A stretch of DNA of 64,000 bases, taken from the NCBI GenBank assembly GCA_014885115.2, contig WKLE02000507.1, positions 21,903 to 85,902 on the forward strand. The letters are read 5' to 3'. The notes beneath the pieces were generated by a model. That model was not told the DNA's origin. It searched no databases and worked only from the letters and a program-made list of their open reading frames with translations. A program made the translations under genes and the position numbers. This document shows, piece after piece, positions 45,547 through 57,941 of this stretch (position 1 is the stretch's first letter; each line of letters starts with the position of its first letter). Source of the DNA: Asterionellopsis glacialis. Taxonomy: Eukaryota; Bacillariophyta; Plagiogrammaphyceae; Rhaphoneidales; Asterionellopsidaceae.

Positions 45547-48500
45547 CTAGAGCTCTTCGCCGCCGACAGCGGTCGAAGTACCCGGAGGCATGCAAGACCT
45601 GGCAACACTTTCGAACACTTTTTCAATTTCATGGGCGCAACGAGTGAAAGGGTGGCTCCAAAACATGTACTTCTGGTTCTTGATGAGCTCCATGAAGGTT
45701 ACAAGAAGACCCCAGGGGTGAGGACGATGAAGGATGAGCCTCTCGAGAAGGACCCTGGTCACTTGTTCCTTGACTCCAACATTCTTTGCCTCACTAAACA
45801 AATAAAGCATTACACAAGAAAAGTAATGTGTGTAATTAGATGGGTAGCGAAGCTGGTTTGCAATTGCATTCAAACAGGTGTAACGACCCTTGTCGTCGAA
45901 ATCCATTAGTTTTTGCAAGATTTCTATCTCCGGAGTGTGAGCAATCGTCTGGGAGAGCTGAGAGTTTTGCATCCGCGCTAATGCCTGCATTCCTACGTAA
46001 AGAACAAGCGAGTTCACCTTCGCAACATCCAAATCACTGGAGCCATCTTTGTACAGACGCGGTAACAGGCCCGCCAGGAAACTAACTCTTTGCCTATCCT
46101 TAAGAAACGCGTCAAGTTCAGTGCGCATGCCTTCCAACGGTCCGACGATATTTGACAGAACAACGGGAGTCTTCGAAACTTCAGGTAGCAAATCGATTTT
46201 CAGATTTGGCGTAAAAGGATCCGGGGGCTGCATTCCCTTAGGCACTGCTGAAAGGATGAGGTTGCGGAGTTGGACACAGTTTTCAGGAATAACGTTGCAA
46301 AGAGACAGGTGATACGCAGCCAAGAAATCTGGGAAATCATGTAAAAGATAAAGAAGCATGCGCAAGCATCCTTCGTAAAACTTTTTAATAGGAGGAGAAA
46401 GTTCCACCTTCTTCAGATAAGGCTCAAGGAACAAGAGCATGTCTACAACGAGCTGGTGGGCCAAATTCCACCCTTTCTGGTCCTCAACTTGAAGCAAATT
46501 GGGAAGAAACTTCTTGTGCGATACAAGTTCCAACCAAGCAAATGCAAAGCCTGAAGAAACAAATAAAAATTAAAGAATATCAGATTTTCTTTCTAATCTA
46601 TATACCCAAAGTCTGGACGATGGAAACCAAAAACTTACCTGGAACAACTAAGGGTTGTAGCACATGGAAACTAGTTGCGAAGACACTGCGGATTCCACTC
46701 GTGATGGCATCAAGCGACTGATCAGGAGAATGGAGGTCAATTACCAGATTCAACAAAAGTCGAAACCACGGCCTCTGGTCCCAGCGAGATGCACCTCCGT
46801 TGCTGTCTCGCCGGCTTCTTTCATAGTCCCACATCATGCACCGAACAGTGACGCCTAGAATTTTGTTCAACAAATCAAGACGCTGCGCCGAGATCTGCTC
46901 CACGGATCCTCCGCTATTCATATAGCGAAGTAGGACAACGACAAGCTTCGCATAAACATCGATAACATTGTAGTTCAATGTTCCTTCACTGCTGGTCTTG
47001 AGAACGGCCTCTACAACAACCATCGTAGACATGCGGAAAAATCGCTCGGTCTGATCATCACTTTTTCCAACTCCATTTGTCTGCAGCATTTGCAGGTATT
47101 GCAAAAGAATCTTCTCGTTGCTAACAGCCTCAGCCTGAATGCGAATCCAGCTGTCTAGCATAAAGGTAACTTGTTGTTTTGCATTAGGAGGATCATTTCT
47201 AGCGTAAACCTCGCACTCTTCTGCTGCTCTCCTTGTGGCTTGGGCCCTACTACTCAAAGTGGCAGGAGAAAGGCTACTACCCTGCAGAAGAAGATCTTGC
47301 TTCTGCTTCTTTTCTGTCATCGACGAAAGCCCTGCTTTCGTCTGCTGTTTTGAGGAAGAAGCGCGAAGCTCTTCGAGCATACGGAGAATTGGTTTCCTCA
47401 AGGACTGGTTCACTTGAGGGCTTGCCTGACTCCTTCCATCTGCGATACTAGTCATAAGCTCGAGCAATTTGGGAAAGTCCGACGGAGTTGCAAACCTCTC
47501 CAAAAAGGCTGTTCTCATGAAAAGCAGCGAAAACTCAACCCATACGCCATTGCGTCCGTTGCTGGCGTTTCCCGAGAAAAATTCATCCAATTCCGCTACA
47601 GAAACCAAACGGCTTCGAACTAGTAACAAAAGCACGGTGCGGTGCAGTTTTCGCTGTGACTCAGTTTCAGTTGGTGCGTAGGTGGCCCAGGTGCCGATAT
47701 CTTTACCCAGTTGCGGGCAGAACTTGTTGAGTGTCTCGAGAAGAGCAACAAAGGCCTCTAGTCGAAGCGGTTCTGACAAGGTCAACTCGTAAAGCCGCTT
47801 GAAAATCCTTTGGGAAAAGCCAAGGACTGATTCCTTTTCAGAGGTAGACAAGGCACGGTTGCCTGAAGCATCAACATTGGGCATTACCCTCTGCACAGCT
47901 GCTAAGAGTTGGCGAATCTCGTGGTCAGGTGGGAGCATAGAAAAAGTTACCTCCGGAGCGCGAGGACCGGCAGCAGATAGTAAGGATGTCACGGCACTAT
48001 CAATCTTTCCAGCGATTGCCTGAAGAACCTCAACATTAACCTGCTGTCCTGACTTTCCAGTGCTACTACTCCCTACACTACTGTCGGACCGAGCAACGGG
48101 AGCACCTGCTCCACTCGTTCCTCCGGCAGCAGGTGGGCGTGGCATTTTCTGGAATGCTTCATAGACACGAAGCTGTTCGCTGCGAAGGCCACCTGGCTTT
48201 GGCCTTAGTTGCTCTGGAAGTGCTCCGGGATATCGCTGGTTACCATTGCCGAAAATCGACATGTCGTAAAAAGGTTGGCCAGTCTGTTCCCTATGTTTTC
48301 TCCTAGCGTTCAGTGCAGATGCTAAAGCTTCATCCATCTCTCTGACAGCTTTTTCTCTAGCTGCCTTTTCAATCAGCATGCAACCGAGATCTAAATTATC
48401 CGTTGCACAGATGGCAACACACTCTTCGATGATGGCTTGCTCTTGTTCGCTCAATTGATCCGAAGATCCAACACTGCTAGTAAGAAGCTGTCGCATGTGC

Positions 48501-51500
48501 GTAGTGACACTGGTGCGAAGAGACTCTCTGCAAGTGGCGAGTGCCAAACTTCCTGCCAAGTTTGCCACCATAACCTGCGCAGCTTTTCGCATCTTGTTTT
48601 CATCACTTTCCATTGCAAAGTCTTTGGTCACAATTTCCTTTGAAGTTATACAAGCTATAGTTACGCTACGTTCAACGACTGGTTGGATACTCTCACGAAT
48701 GGCACGATCAACAGCCATTGGAACAGAGCGCTTTAGGGTCGTACTATTCAAGGCTGCAGCAATCTTTCCACCTTGGGCCTGCTGAAGGAGTTGAGTCAAA
48801 CTTGGGTTGATCTTGACATAGGCTGCGAGGTTAGGTATAACTGTCTGTTGTTGATCCTGAGATCCGCTGCTTGAAGTTCCAGTTCCGGTGCCAAAGGCGC
48901 CAGAACCCAAGATACCAGATGATACAACACCAGTTGTTGCTTTAGCTTCTGGGCTTGAAAGCGGACCTGAACCAGAACGGGTGAGCGGCGTAGACGATCC
49001 AGCACTGGACGAAGTCGACGATTGCGCCACCATACTGCTCTTCATATTGAAGTCAGGGTTCTTTTCTTTCGAAGGAGGAATTCTTGAGGAGAGATCAACG
49101 GTGCGGAGAGGTATTTCTTCAAGCTTCACATTCAGGTTTTTGCAGAGAACCTCTACCTCAAATTTGATGTTCATCTTTAGATCCTCCACAGCGTAAAGAG
49201 CTTTAAAAACACTTAGAAGCCCCATGACCCAAGGATTCGGAGGACGAAAGACGATTGAGTTCTTAGCGCCTTCAAGAATCTTTGCAACGAAGGGGGTAAC
49301 AGCAATCAGCCTTCCATTTTCGTATCCTTGAAAAAGAAGCTCCTTGCAGTCAAGCATTATCTGAAGCACTGGGCGATTCCGTGCAAGTGTAATTTGGCCC
49401 AACCAACTTCCAAGATTCTTCAGAAGACTACGCTCCGAGGTAGATGTAGTAATTTTTGGAGATCGAAGCAGTTTTCCGACATTTAAGTACACGCTAGCAA
49501 GAATAGATTCCACGAGACCCTTTCCATAGTCGCCAAGTTGATCAAGGAAGGCTAGGTACAGTGGATGAAAATTCGGTTGTGTGCTAATGCGCTTGACAAC
49601 CAAATACTGTCCAAGCCAGTCAAAATATTCTGGTTCAAGCATTTTTCTCAAATCCTTTGCTTTACTGTCGACATTGGACGGAGAAACGTTGTTGATGAGG
49701 AACTGAACCCTATCCAGTATGGCTTCGGGAGGAGCCTCGTGCTGCTTCTCATCGAGCTCACCCTGCACGGCCCGCCCAAGCCCCGGACCAAATACAGGTG
49801 TGCGCTTTTCAATAGGTGGCGATGCAGGTGTAAATTCTAGACTGGTGGGAATGGGTTTAGGTGACTGACTACCAGGTGTTAGAGGAGCCTTCGAAGCTGA
49901 ATCTGGTAGTCCAATACCTTGGCCACCTGTAGACGATCCTGTTGAGGCAACACTAGCACCTGAGTCGGGACCTCCGGCTGTAGTTGCAGGCGTAGCCGTT
50001 GCGGCAGGCCTATTTTGACTTTCTGCCATGGCGCCTTCGATTTCATTCACCAAATCGGCGTAACCATCCTTCAAATGCGGGATTTGTACAATATGAGAAC
50101 AGTACTGGGGCCATTCGTGGAGCCTGCCCTTAAATTGCTCGAGGGCAAACATACCGAACCGGAACATCTTCCCACTGCTTGAGGTTGACGACCCGGGAGG
50201 AGTGGGTGGCTTTCGCAGTGCCTCGAGTACATAACGCAAGGCAATACCTAGAGTGATACTGCTAACCAACTGCTCTCTGATCAGAGTTCCGAAGAGAATA
50301 CCTGTGATCCGAAGTTCCTTTTCAGGATACTTGGAAAAAAAACGATACTCATCAAAAAGATTGTGAATCATACAAGCGAAGATATCATTTTCTCTCGAGT
50401 CACTCGAAGCTTTGAATCGCTTTAGCATCTCAACGACTTCTCCAATGCTTTGTTCAGAGGTATAAATCTTCTGAAAATAGGAGTTAGCCATTTCTTCAAT
50501 CTCATCCGCGCTACCAGAGGAATTGGGAGTACCCCGACCATTTGATGTCGCAGCTGCGTTTTCCATTGGGGCTTGCTGCTGCGAAATATTGTTGCGCAGC
50601 GTCGGATGCGCATTGAAACAAGCTTCAGATAATCTTTTGATACTCTCTCCCAAAGTTACGCCATTGCCTGTGCTATCTCCTCCAGCGAGCGAAGCCGGGA
50701 TAGTTTGAGACAATAATGATTGATCCAAAGAATTCAAGGCTTGAAGACATGTTGCCACATTTTCCAAGCTCACGAGCGGGCTATCAGCGTTGGATCCACT
50801 TGTGCGAGGTGTCGCAGATGAGTACATCTTACCCAGGTATGCAACAAGTATCACAGAGAACTGTACAGCTGCTGCACCAGTACCAGCGCTCCCAGCAGAA
50901 ATTCTTTCGCTCAACCACGGCTTTAACTGAAGTATGTCATTGTCCGCCATGATGAAGGCGACGGCAATACTAAATTCAGGGTCTTTACTTCCATTCAGAA
51001 GTGATGCAATAGCGTGCTCAGGTGAAGGAAGCAAACGTGCAATGCTGATGATATGTACAACAGTACCACGCCGTGACTGCGCAGATTCCGAAACAGTGCT
51101 ACGCCAGGCCTCAATACAAGCTGCCGTAACCGTGTTTGGGGATATAGCCCACAGCCTACGCAATGCAGCTGGACCATTTTGGACTCTATGTTGAGAATTT
51201 GGTTTAAAGAAAAGCGGAATAAGCTCCCGCATGAGTTCTCCTTTCATTTGCATACCGGCATTTGCGAGTTCCGAACTCGCTTCTCCCTGAGCGGCTGCGT
51301 TTGCCACGTTTAGTTGAAGTCTAACAAGAGCGCACAAGAGCACTTCTGAACAAACAAGTAAACCTTTGACGAACAAATCCCGAATTCGACGAGCAAGAGT
51401 GGGTATATCCGAGAGAAATAAAAGTCTCTGAAGTAGCTCAGATGATGCCCAGCATTTTGGGTTAGGGCAGTTAGCAGTAGATGCTTGTGAAACAGTAGCT

Positions 51501-52746
51501 GCATCTGCTGACTCTGAATCGTTTAATGGACATGTGTAGACAGATGGAGGTACTGAAAACATCCCCTCCAAAAGAGAACACTGTCCCGCCGGATTTCTCC
51601 ACTCCCCAGTGAAGGCTGCCAGCGGAGGATCCCCTTTAGCACCCGCGCGATAGATTTCGATGAAAGTCCCAAAATGTGCAGCATCCTTGATACTAAAGTC
51701 AGGGAAATCCCAATTTCTGGCAACTTTATTCCAGTCAGCCGATCCGTAGTCCTGTGAGAGAAACTGAGATACAACACCTAGATTGTAACTCTTCCCATCT
51801 CCACCTGCTTCGTTCGAAAGCAATGATCCAATAATATTATCCTCGGGTGAAGCTGCCCCATTTTGCTTCTGTTTGTCCGAGAAGAAGTAGATAAGTCTAG
51901 CTATTCCAGTTTCGTCTAGAGATGCACTTCTGTTATTACCTGGTATAGCACTAATGATTTCGGCCACAGTCTCTCGCAGGGTTGATACAGACAGCGTGGA
52001 AGCTGGGCCGATTTCTGCGAGAGCACTCGAAAGGATAATAGAAGGGTCTGAGACATTTGTTCCAGCGATCCTCTCGAGGAGTCCCGGGGGTACAGCGGAT
52101 CGGCCTTCCATTCTAATAGGTTCTATTGGGCCAAAATGAAGCTGTAGTTTCTGCGAAATATTTTTTGATTTTCTCCCAAGATTTTCGTTTTCTTTCAATG
52201 CTGGGTGAATATTCAAAACGTGGTTCAAATTTTGCACCAGATCTTTGGTCCAGTCGGGTTTTTGCAATAGAGAGCTTCCGTTTGATTTATCGTCCAAAAA
52301 AATCGGATCAAGCGTCTGTAGTAACGCTTTTGCCGCTTTTCCTGATACTTCAGAATTGCTGTTTTGAACTGTGTCAAGCTGTGAATTGGCAAAAATTGGA
52401 AAAGTCAACAGTGTGAGCAAACAAGTTGATCAACAAATAATAAAGTTAAATTGTATTGAACAGATATCTTTCGTTGTATTCGTACCAAATTCTGAAGGTA
52501 AATAAAGAGGATCCCGTCTGGTCGAAAGCCGCCACGAAGAGGTTGCTTTCGTACAAGACTTCCGTAGGCTTCTACGAGAGTCGGCGCCGCTGTGCGGGCC
52601 GCTCCGGCCCGACCTCCTGTGGAAGCCCTCTCTCGATGTGCGAGGAGAGCTTCTTTGCCTCCCCTCGAGGGTTCGTCTGGAAGACTCTGTTTGTTACCTA
52701 GTCGCTGTCGCTGTCTTGTGTTGTTTTTCTGGGCGCCCTCGCTCAT
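45547..52746 (-). CDS. CNOT1: CCR4-NOT scaffold subunit 1 (NOT1)
   Basis: Exons 52746-52486, 52378-46639 and 46550-45547, with introns of 107 and 88 bp, 2334 aa, close to human CNOT1 (2376). The joins give FIYLQNL-LDTVQNS and PLVVPG-GFAFAWLEL. NOT1 holds together the deadenylases and NOT modules that shorten mRNA poly(A) tails. Visible are helical HEAT-like repeats in the N-terminal half, an MIF4G-like deadenylase-binding part (about 970-1190, RKMLEPEYFDWLGQYLV), the CN9BD/DUF3819 part (about 1265-1400, with VPMAVDRAIRESIQPVV) and the C-terminal NOT1 domain (about 1960-2320). Ser/Gly-rich linkers separate them. The first exon is low-complexity and Arg-rich. Stop follows VGGEEL. Confidence 0.93.
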
Positions 52747-54429
52747 GGGCCATGTTCAAGGCACTCCAAAAACTTTTGTATCAGTATCGTCTTTGTCTCG
52801 GATCACGCTCCTCTCGGCAATCTCTTTTACCCGAAGCACTCACGCTGCTTCCATGGACTCTAGGGTGTTACCGTACCAATACCTGGTAGGACCTAAGAGC
52901 GTCGTGACCTAGGACTAGTGTAGGACTGACTACTTACAACATGTAAAATGTACGTGATACGCTACTAATTACCAGTACCTGAGTATCCCAGGTACGAGCT
53001 TCAAACAACTGGTACAAGATTTACGTGATATGCACAGGAAACTTGTTCTTTCCACGGTCATCTATTCTTGAGCAACATTCTGGACATTCAGTCCTGAATA
53101 ATGAATGTAGTAATCACCCGTTGGACCATATGCTTGATAGACATGCAGACTGTGGAAGGATGGGTTTTCGGTACTACCAGTATCTCGTACCGTCAAACGG
53201 TATGATCGATGATTTGAATGATGATTTAATGATGAATGAGTATGTCAGAGCTTTGAAGAGTGACTTGAGATTGGTTTGAGAGGCTAGGGTCCTAGGAACT
53301 TCTAGTCTAGCTAGGACCTTGGCCTGAAGGTGTAGGACTTCTAGAGAGGGGACAATGCTAGTTCCCCTACTCCTAGTTTTTGTGTTTGGTTTCAGAGAGC
53401 CACGAAGCGCAGGGGTGTTCTCTACTCTAGAGACGTTCTGGTTGCCGATACCAATTTCTAGCAGTCCTTTCCAGGTGTGATCTTAATTCAGATCATCTCT
53501 CTTGGCTTTGCCTTACTAGACCATAGTTTCTGATGTTCAAACTATCTGTGGTTTAAAAGAAAAAACCAATTGTTTAATAACCCTCCTCAATACTTTGAAC
53601 ATAAAAACTAATTTGAATAGTTGTCTCTGTAAAAAGTATTTACTTGTCTTATTATATATTTAGAAAATAGTTTAGATGTTGAGTTTACCTCCGATACGTA
53701 ATCTCTCCGCCATTTATTCTCTACAGGGACTCAGATATTTTCAGAATACAGTGTTTAAATATGGCTTCATTTTCATTGACATGATTAACTTGTTCACAAA
53801 ATGTTTCAATACGGCAAGTATTATTATTTTAAAATAATTATTCGTACCTTTCTTTGGAATGTGCTATTTTTTTCATTTTCTAACACCTTTACAAAGGTTA
53901 GGAATAGGGCTTGAGAATGAATGCATGTACGGTAAGTGCTCATATCCCTTTCCTGTCGACCCTTGGAGGGCTTTCTTCGTAACTTGTACAGCGAGTCAGT
54001 ACTTAATATCGTCTTGCACCGCCAGTCAATGATAGCTTCTCTGCCTGGCCGGCCATCACAGATTATCTTAATCCAAGTACTTGCTCAGCTCAGTCTGCGG
54101 CTCCCCGCCGACCGTCGAAAGACGTCTGGATGTAGGACTTCAGAGGATTTGTCATCATCGCGGTTTTGGTGTGTGTTGCCACGGAATGATTCCTCTCTTC
54201 GACTAGTCCATCTTACCAACAAAATATCGCCGCAGCCGATTTGCCACCTAACAACTCCTCTTAGCACCTATCAACACTTCATTCTACTTCGTCCCTCACA
54301 AGAAGATCAAAATCAGGCTCTTTCACTGGTTGGTGATAGTTTTTTAGGAACTACTGGTGCGATAGAAAGAGAGTAGCTTTGACAGGAGATATCTTTCGGG
54401 CCAGTACTGTGCGCATTCAATTCACAAGT
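52747..54429. other. Divergent gap with palindrome cluster
   Basis: 1.7 kb between CNOT1 and bL21m. From 52860 to 53370 it carries GTAGGACCTAAG, GACCTAGGACTAG, CCTAGGAACTTCTAG and GGTACGAG words. The part 53500-53900 is AT-rich and featureless. An open frame at 53936-54376 starts with GTG and shows no domain; it may be 5' UTR of bL21m. Confidence 0.55.
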
Positions 54430-55389
54430 ATGATGGCTTCTCACAAACTCATGGGGTTAGGCAGACGCAAAGTAGGTCAACGCCTTGCGACAACAATTAG
54501 TCGGTCCTGCGTGGCGAGAAACGACACAAACTTAAACAGCATCCAACCCAAGGGCTCCTTAAAATTTGGAGACCGCTATTTTTCCACTGACAGTGGTGAA
54601 TCATCAATTCCCAGCCGATATGCTGTTGTGGACCACTCAGAAGCCTATGAAAGAGAAATGAGTGGAAGACACGGAGCACAATTAGAACTTGCTAAGATTT
54701 ATGGATTAGGAAAAGATGAACCAGCCTATGACCCGTTCAAAGAACAATTCTATGAATTGTTGGATAAAAATGAGGATGAATTGTTGGATAAAAATGAGGA
54801 AGACAATCTTGATGACGACTTAGAAGACGATGCAAGGGATGTTGAGACCGAGGCTGCCGATTTCGATGATGATGTAGAGGATGATGGTCAAGAAAAAATT
54901 GATGAAGAATCGGAAATAACTGAAATCAATTCAAATGCGCCAAAACGAATTCGTAGGAAAAAATCTCAGGTAGCTACTCTGGCTGCTGGTGCCCCTGCAG
55001 GAGGAGTCTTTGCTGTCGTCAGAATTGCCGGAGCACAACACAAGGTGACAGAGGATGATGTAGTTATTTTGAACAAACTCAAGCCAGTTGAGAAATATGC
55101 AGTAGGCTCTGTCCATACGTTGACAGATGTTTTGATGATGTCATCATCTCATCTCACCCTTGTTGGTATGCCCGTTGTGGCTGGTGCCGAAGTCGATGTA
55201 ATGGTTGAGGAAATCACACAGGACAAAAAAATCGTTATTTTCAAAAATCGTAGGAGGAAGAACTCCAGACGAAAGAATGGTTTCCGTCGAGAGGTTACTC
55301 TACTTCGCATTTTAGAAATTCGAATGCCCGAAGAGTACAAGAATCACAAGCACAATCTTGGGGAGTACTCGATGGAAGCAGAAGCCTAG
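54430..55389 (+). CDS. MRPL21: Mitochondrial ribosomal protein bL21m
   Basis: 319 aa, single exon; ATG at 54430 with another directly after. A basic mitochondrial presequence (about 1-35, LGRRKVGQRLATTISRSC) is followed by a long acidic region (about 100-165) and then the L21 domain (about 190-310). That domain has FAVVRIAGAQHKVTEDD, VHTLTDVLMM, PVVAGAEVDVMVEEITQDKK and the basic RRRKNSRRKNGFR. bL21 binds 23S-type rRNA in the large subunit. The acidic insertion is lineage-specific and partly made by a 24-bp duplication. bL21 is normally ~100-200 aa. Confidence 0.88.
   Translation: MMASHKLMGLGRRKVGQRLATTISRSCVARNDTNLNSIQPKGSLKFGDRYFSTDSGESSIPSRYAVVDHSEAYEREMSGRHGAQLELAKIYGLGKDEPAYDPFKEQFYELLDKNEDELLDKNEEDNLDDDLEDDARDVETEAADFDDDVEDDGQEKIDEESEITEINSNAPKRIRRKKSQVATLAAGAPAGGVFAVVRIAGAQHKVTEDDVVILNKLKPVEKYAVGSVHTLTDVLMMSSSHLTLVGMPVVAGAEVDVMVEEITQDKKIVIFKNRRRKNSRRKNGFRREVTLLRILEIRMPEEYKNHKHNLGEYSMEAEA
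54754..54801 (+). repeat. 24-bp in-frame tandem duplication
   Basis: Two adjacent units, 54754-54777 and 54778-54801, differ by one base. Each encodes ELLDKNED or ELLDKNEE within the acidic region of bL21m. Confidence 0.92.
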
Positions 55390-56082
55390 AATAGAAGATT
55401 AGTCTATTTTACAAAGCTCAAATTCTTTGCTACTCTAGAGCTTTTCTTGACAATGTTTATTTGAGGACAATTGATCTGTATTAATTCTCTTTTTTACATG
55501 ACGTCCATAGATCGACCCGTTTAAAGAAATACGTAGCGAGCAAGAAAATTTTTCTTGCATAGAATACTCCATATTATTCATTTTATATCCTTCAAACTTG
55601 TTTGGTCGATTTCTTTTTTGCTGATTTCTATAGAAGAAACATGTGACTGTTTGCTTGGCTGCTAACTTTAAACTGTGATGTATGCTAATGCGTGTAACTT
55701 TTGCGATTTAAAATGCTCCATTCTTTACTTGGACGTTGAGCACACCGCCATAGTTGTATTTGTGGCTTCAATTGTGACCATAATATCCCAAAGGGTAAGT
55801 GCGCGGAAATGTTAAAAGGTCTGCAGCTTAAGACCTGATGTGAACAGGAAGGAGAAATCCTTAAAATATAAAAAGCTCGAGCTGTCCACGAGCTAAAAGA
55901 TATGGAAGAGTACTCTACTCTAAAAGAGTAGTTCCTTTGTTTTGACTGAAGAACTGGTTTTGAGCAATTAGACTTTTTGTACTTTACTACTTTTATGAGT
56001 GAGAGCAAGATACTGTGCAGTTCAATATTCTTAATTACTGCATTTACCTGTATGAACAAATAAAGGTATTTTAGTATTTAAT
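55390..56082. other. Intergenic, convergent
   Basis: Tail-to-tail 3' sequence of bL21m and the RBR-type ligase, AT-rich. No gene. Confidence 0.5.
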
Positions 56083-56979
56083 TTATCTATCCTTCCACTT
56101 GTAGAAAGAACGCTCTTCCTTCTTTGCGTTGTCGCGAGCTTCACTCCAATTGAAGTGTCGACCGCACACACATGTCATGTGGAAACACCCATCACCCTTG
56201 TTCACAATTAATCTGCAGCTAGGACAACGCCCCCAACCCTCATTATAGCCAAAGTTGGACTCATATTTAATACTTTCGATAACTTGGACAGCTTGATAAA
56301 CGTCGTTTTTCGCATCCCCTTTTGCTCCTCGTACATATGTGTCCCCCACAAGATAAATTTCTTTGCAACTATTGCATTTAATTCTTTTGGTTTCATCTTC
56401 ATCTAGGTCATGCGAAACTCTGCGAGGATGAGGGTGATCGCAAAAGGGACAATGCACGATACCACCTACCGGTTGTTTGTACAGTTTAGAGAGAGCTGCG
56501 AAGCGGTGATGTCTTTTCATTTCCGATTCTGACGTAAAAAGGGCAAGAGCTTGGAGTTGGTCTCCGCGAACCAACAAGTTACAATCAGGGTGAAAGCACT
56601 CGAGAGGGTAGTTGGATACATTTTCTTGAGCTTGCTTAACGTAGATTTGTCGAAGGCAGTTGTAGCATGCAGATTCATGTTTGCATTTTTTCATTAGTTT
56701 TATCAATGGCCAAGCAGTGTCACAACATAACATGCATTCTGCAGGAATTTCGGTGAAACCCACTGGTTGAGAAGATTTTGTACACTTGCCAACGAAGAAA
56801 TCTTCATCATAATCCTCAAAGCAAAAATCGTCCTTGTCGTAATCTAAGCATTGTTGCTTACGACGACAATGTTTGTTTTCTTGACGGCTTTCATTTTTCC
56901 TTGGGCTTTTGTGACTACCGCCGCCAAGGGCTTTTCTACGGCTCAAGTTTTGTTTATGTTTTAGATGGCCTGAAGGCAT
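56083..56979 (-). CDS. RING-IBR-RING (RBR) type ubiquitin ligase
   Basis: 298 aa, single exon; the ATG (MPSGHLKHK) follows a TTG-led extension that was not used. A basic N-terminus and an acidic Asp/Phe/Tyr stretch (about 46-64) lead to RING1 (about 82-133, CMLCCDTAW...CKHESACYNCLRQ...CFHPDC). An IBR-like part follows (about 188-225, CPFCDHPHP...IKCNSCKEIY). RING2 begins CPSCRLIVNKGDGC at about 252; the Cys in GDGCFHM (about 265) matches the catalytic Cys that carries ubiquitin in RBR ligases such as parkin. After it come TCVCGRHFNW. Soluble, substrate unknown. Confidence 0.82.
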   Translation of the reverse strand: MPSGHLKHKQNLSRRKALGGGSHKSPRKNESRQENKHCRRKQQCLDYDKDDFCFEDYDEDFFVGKCTKSSQPVGFTEIPAECMLCCDTAWPLIKLMKKCKHESACYNCLRQIYVKQAQENVSNYPLECFHPDCNLLVRGDQLQALALFTSESEMKRHHRFAALSKLYKQPVGGIVHCPFCDHPHPRRVSHDLDEDETKRIKCNSCKEIYLVGDTYVRGAKGDAKNDVYQAVQVIESIKYESNFGYNEGWGRCPSCRLIVNKGDGCFHMTCVCGRHFNWSEARDNAKKEERSFYKWKDR

Positions 56980-57401
56980 TCTTCTCCACACAAACACGTA
57001 GTTATACAATTGACAAAAAATCTGAATTGAATGAGTTTAGTTTTGTATAACTTATATAATTAATGAGAGAAGTGAAGGCTGAAGTAGAAGTAGTCCATGA
57101 GCCACGAGCTAATTCCGTCTAGGCAAGCACGTCTCGTCCTCTCAGTCATGGATCTGTGATTTGCAAAATTCAATTTTAATCGTGTTTTAGGCTCATGAAG
57201 GGGCGGGTTATTGCGATCTGATAAACGAAAGGTTCGCTTTCGAAAAAATACTTCTTTTCTTTTGTCGACAGATGGGGTAACAAGCAAGACAAACGAAGTG
57301 GCTTCACTTGACCTACTGGGAAGATCTTGCTAAAGCATCCAATTCAGCACAAAAAATCGGAAGCGGATCGAAGCTACACGTAGCCCTTGACAAAATTGAA
57401 C
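56980..57401. other. Divergent promoter region
   Basis: A 422-bp head-to-head gap between the RBR ligase and the duplicated-helix protein. No gene and no clear motif. Confidence 0.5.
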
Positions 57402-57941
57402 ATGGACAAACTAATCACCTCCGTAGCAGAAAAGATTGGTGTCGACGAAAGTAAGACCAGAAAGGCAATAGGCGCGATTTTCAAATTCCTAAAATCTCAA
57501 TCTGGTACTTACGACTTTGATTCTATTTTAAAGAAGATTGGTAGTGATGCTGAAACTCTCATGAAGGAGGCGGAGAGCGAAACTACGACTGCATCTACAG
57601 AGGGAGAAACGAGTAGTACCCGATCAACAAGCAGTTCAACCTCACTTTTTGGACTTGTTTTCACCTTGTTGAAAACATTCGGTGTTTTGACCATGCTCAA
57701 GCAACTTTTATCAACATTCTTTGGAGAATCGGCAGTCAAATTGATCGAATCGGTAGAAGATGGAGCTGATTTGACAGTTGTTTTGAATCAAGCTGGTATC
57801 GATCGAGACCAAGGGGTTAAAATGGTTCGTATGGTAGTCGATTTTCTCAAAGAAAAAGCTGGTGGCGATACGGTAGAAAATCTTCTAGAGCAGATCCCAG
57901 CAGCCAAAGCCTTCTTGGGAGACTCTAAGAAGGACGAATAG
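57402..57941 (+). CDS. Duplicated helical-domain protein, unknown
   Basis: 179 aa, single exon; ATG at 57402 (upstream frame begins with TTG). Two similar helical units, about 1-50 (ESKTRKAIGAIFKFLKSQSG) and about 130-172 (RDQGVKMVRMVVDFLKEKAG), flank a Ser/Thr-rich linker (57-80) and a hydrophobic stretch (81-108, LFGLVFTLLKTFGVLTMLKQLL). The repeat resembles bacterial DUF2780/DUF2267-type helical proteins, a weak match made by eye. The hydrophobic part is amphipathic rather than a clear membrane helix. Function unknown. Confidence 0.6.
   Translation: MDKLITSVAEKIGVDESKTRKAIGAIFKFLKSQSGTYDFDSILKKIGSDAETLMKEAESETTTASTEGETSSTRSTSSSTSLFGLVFTLLKTFGVLTMLKQLLSTFFGESAVKLIESVEDGADLTVVLNQAGIDRDQGVKMVRMVVDFLKEKAGGDTVENLLEQIPAAKAFLGDSKKDE

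Noticed and set aside
53936..54376. Open frame of 146 codons before bL21m
   Set aside because: It begins with GTG, has no domain or signal, and ends directly before the bL21m frame; more likely UTR or promoter.
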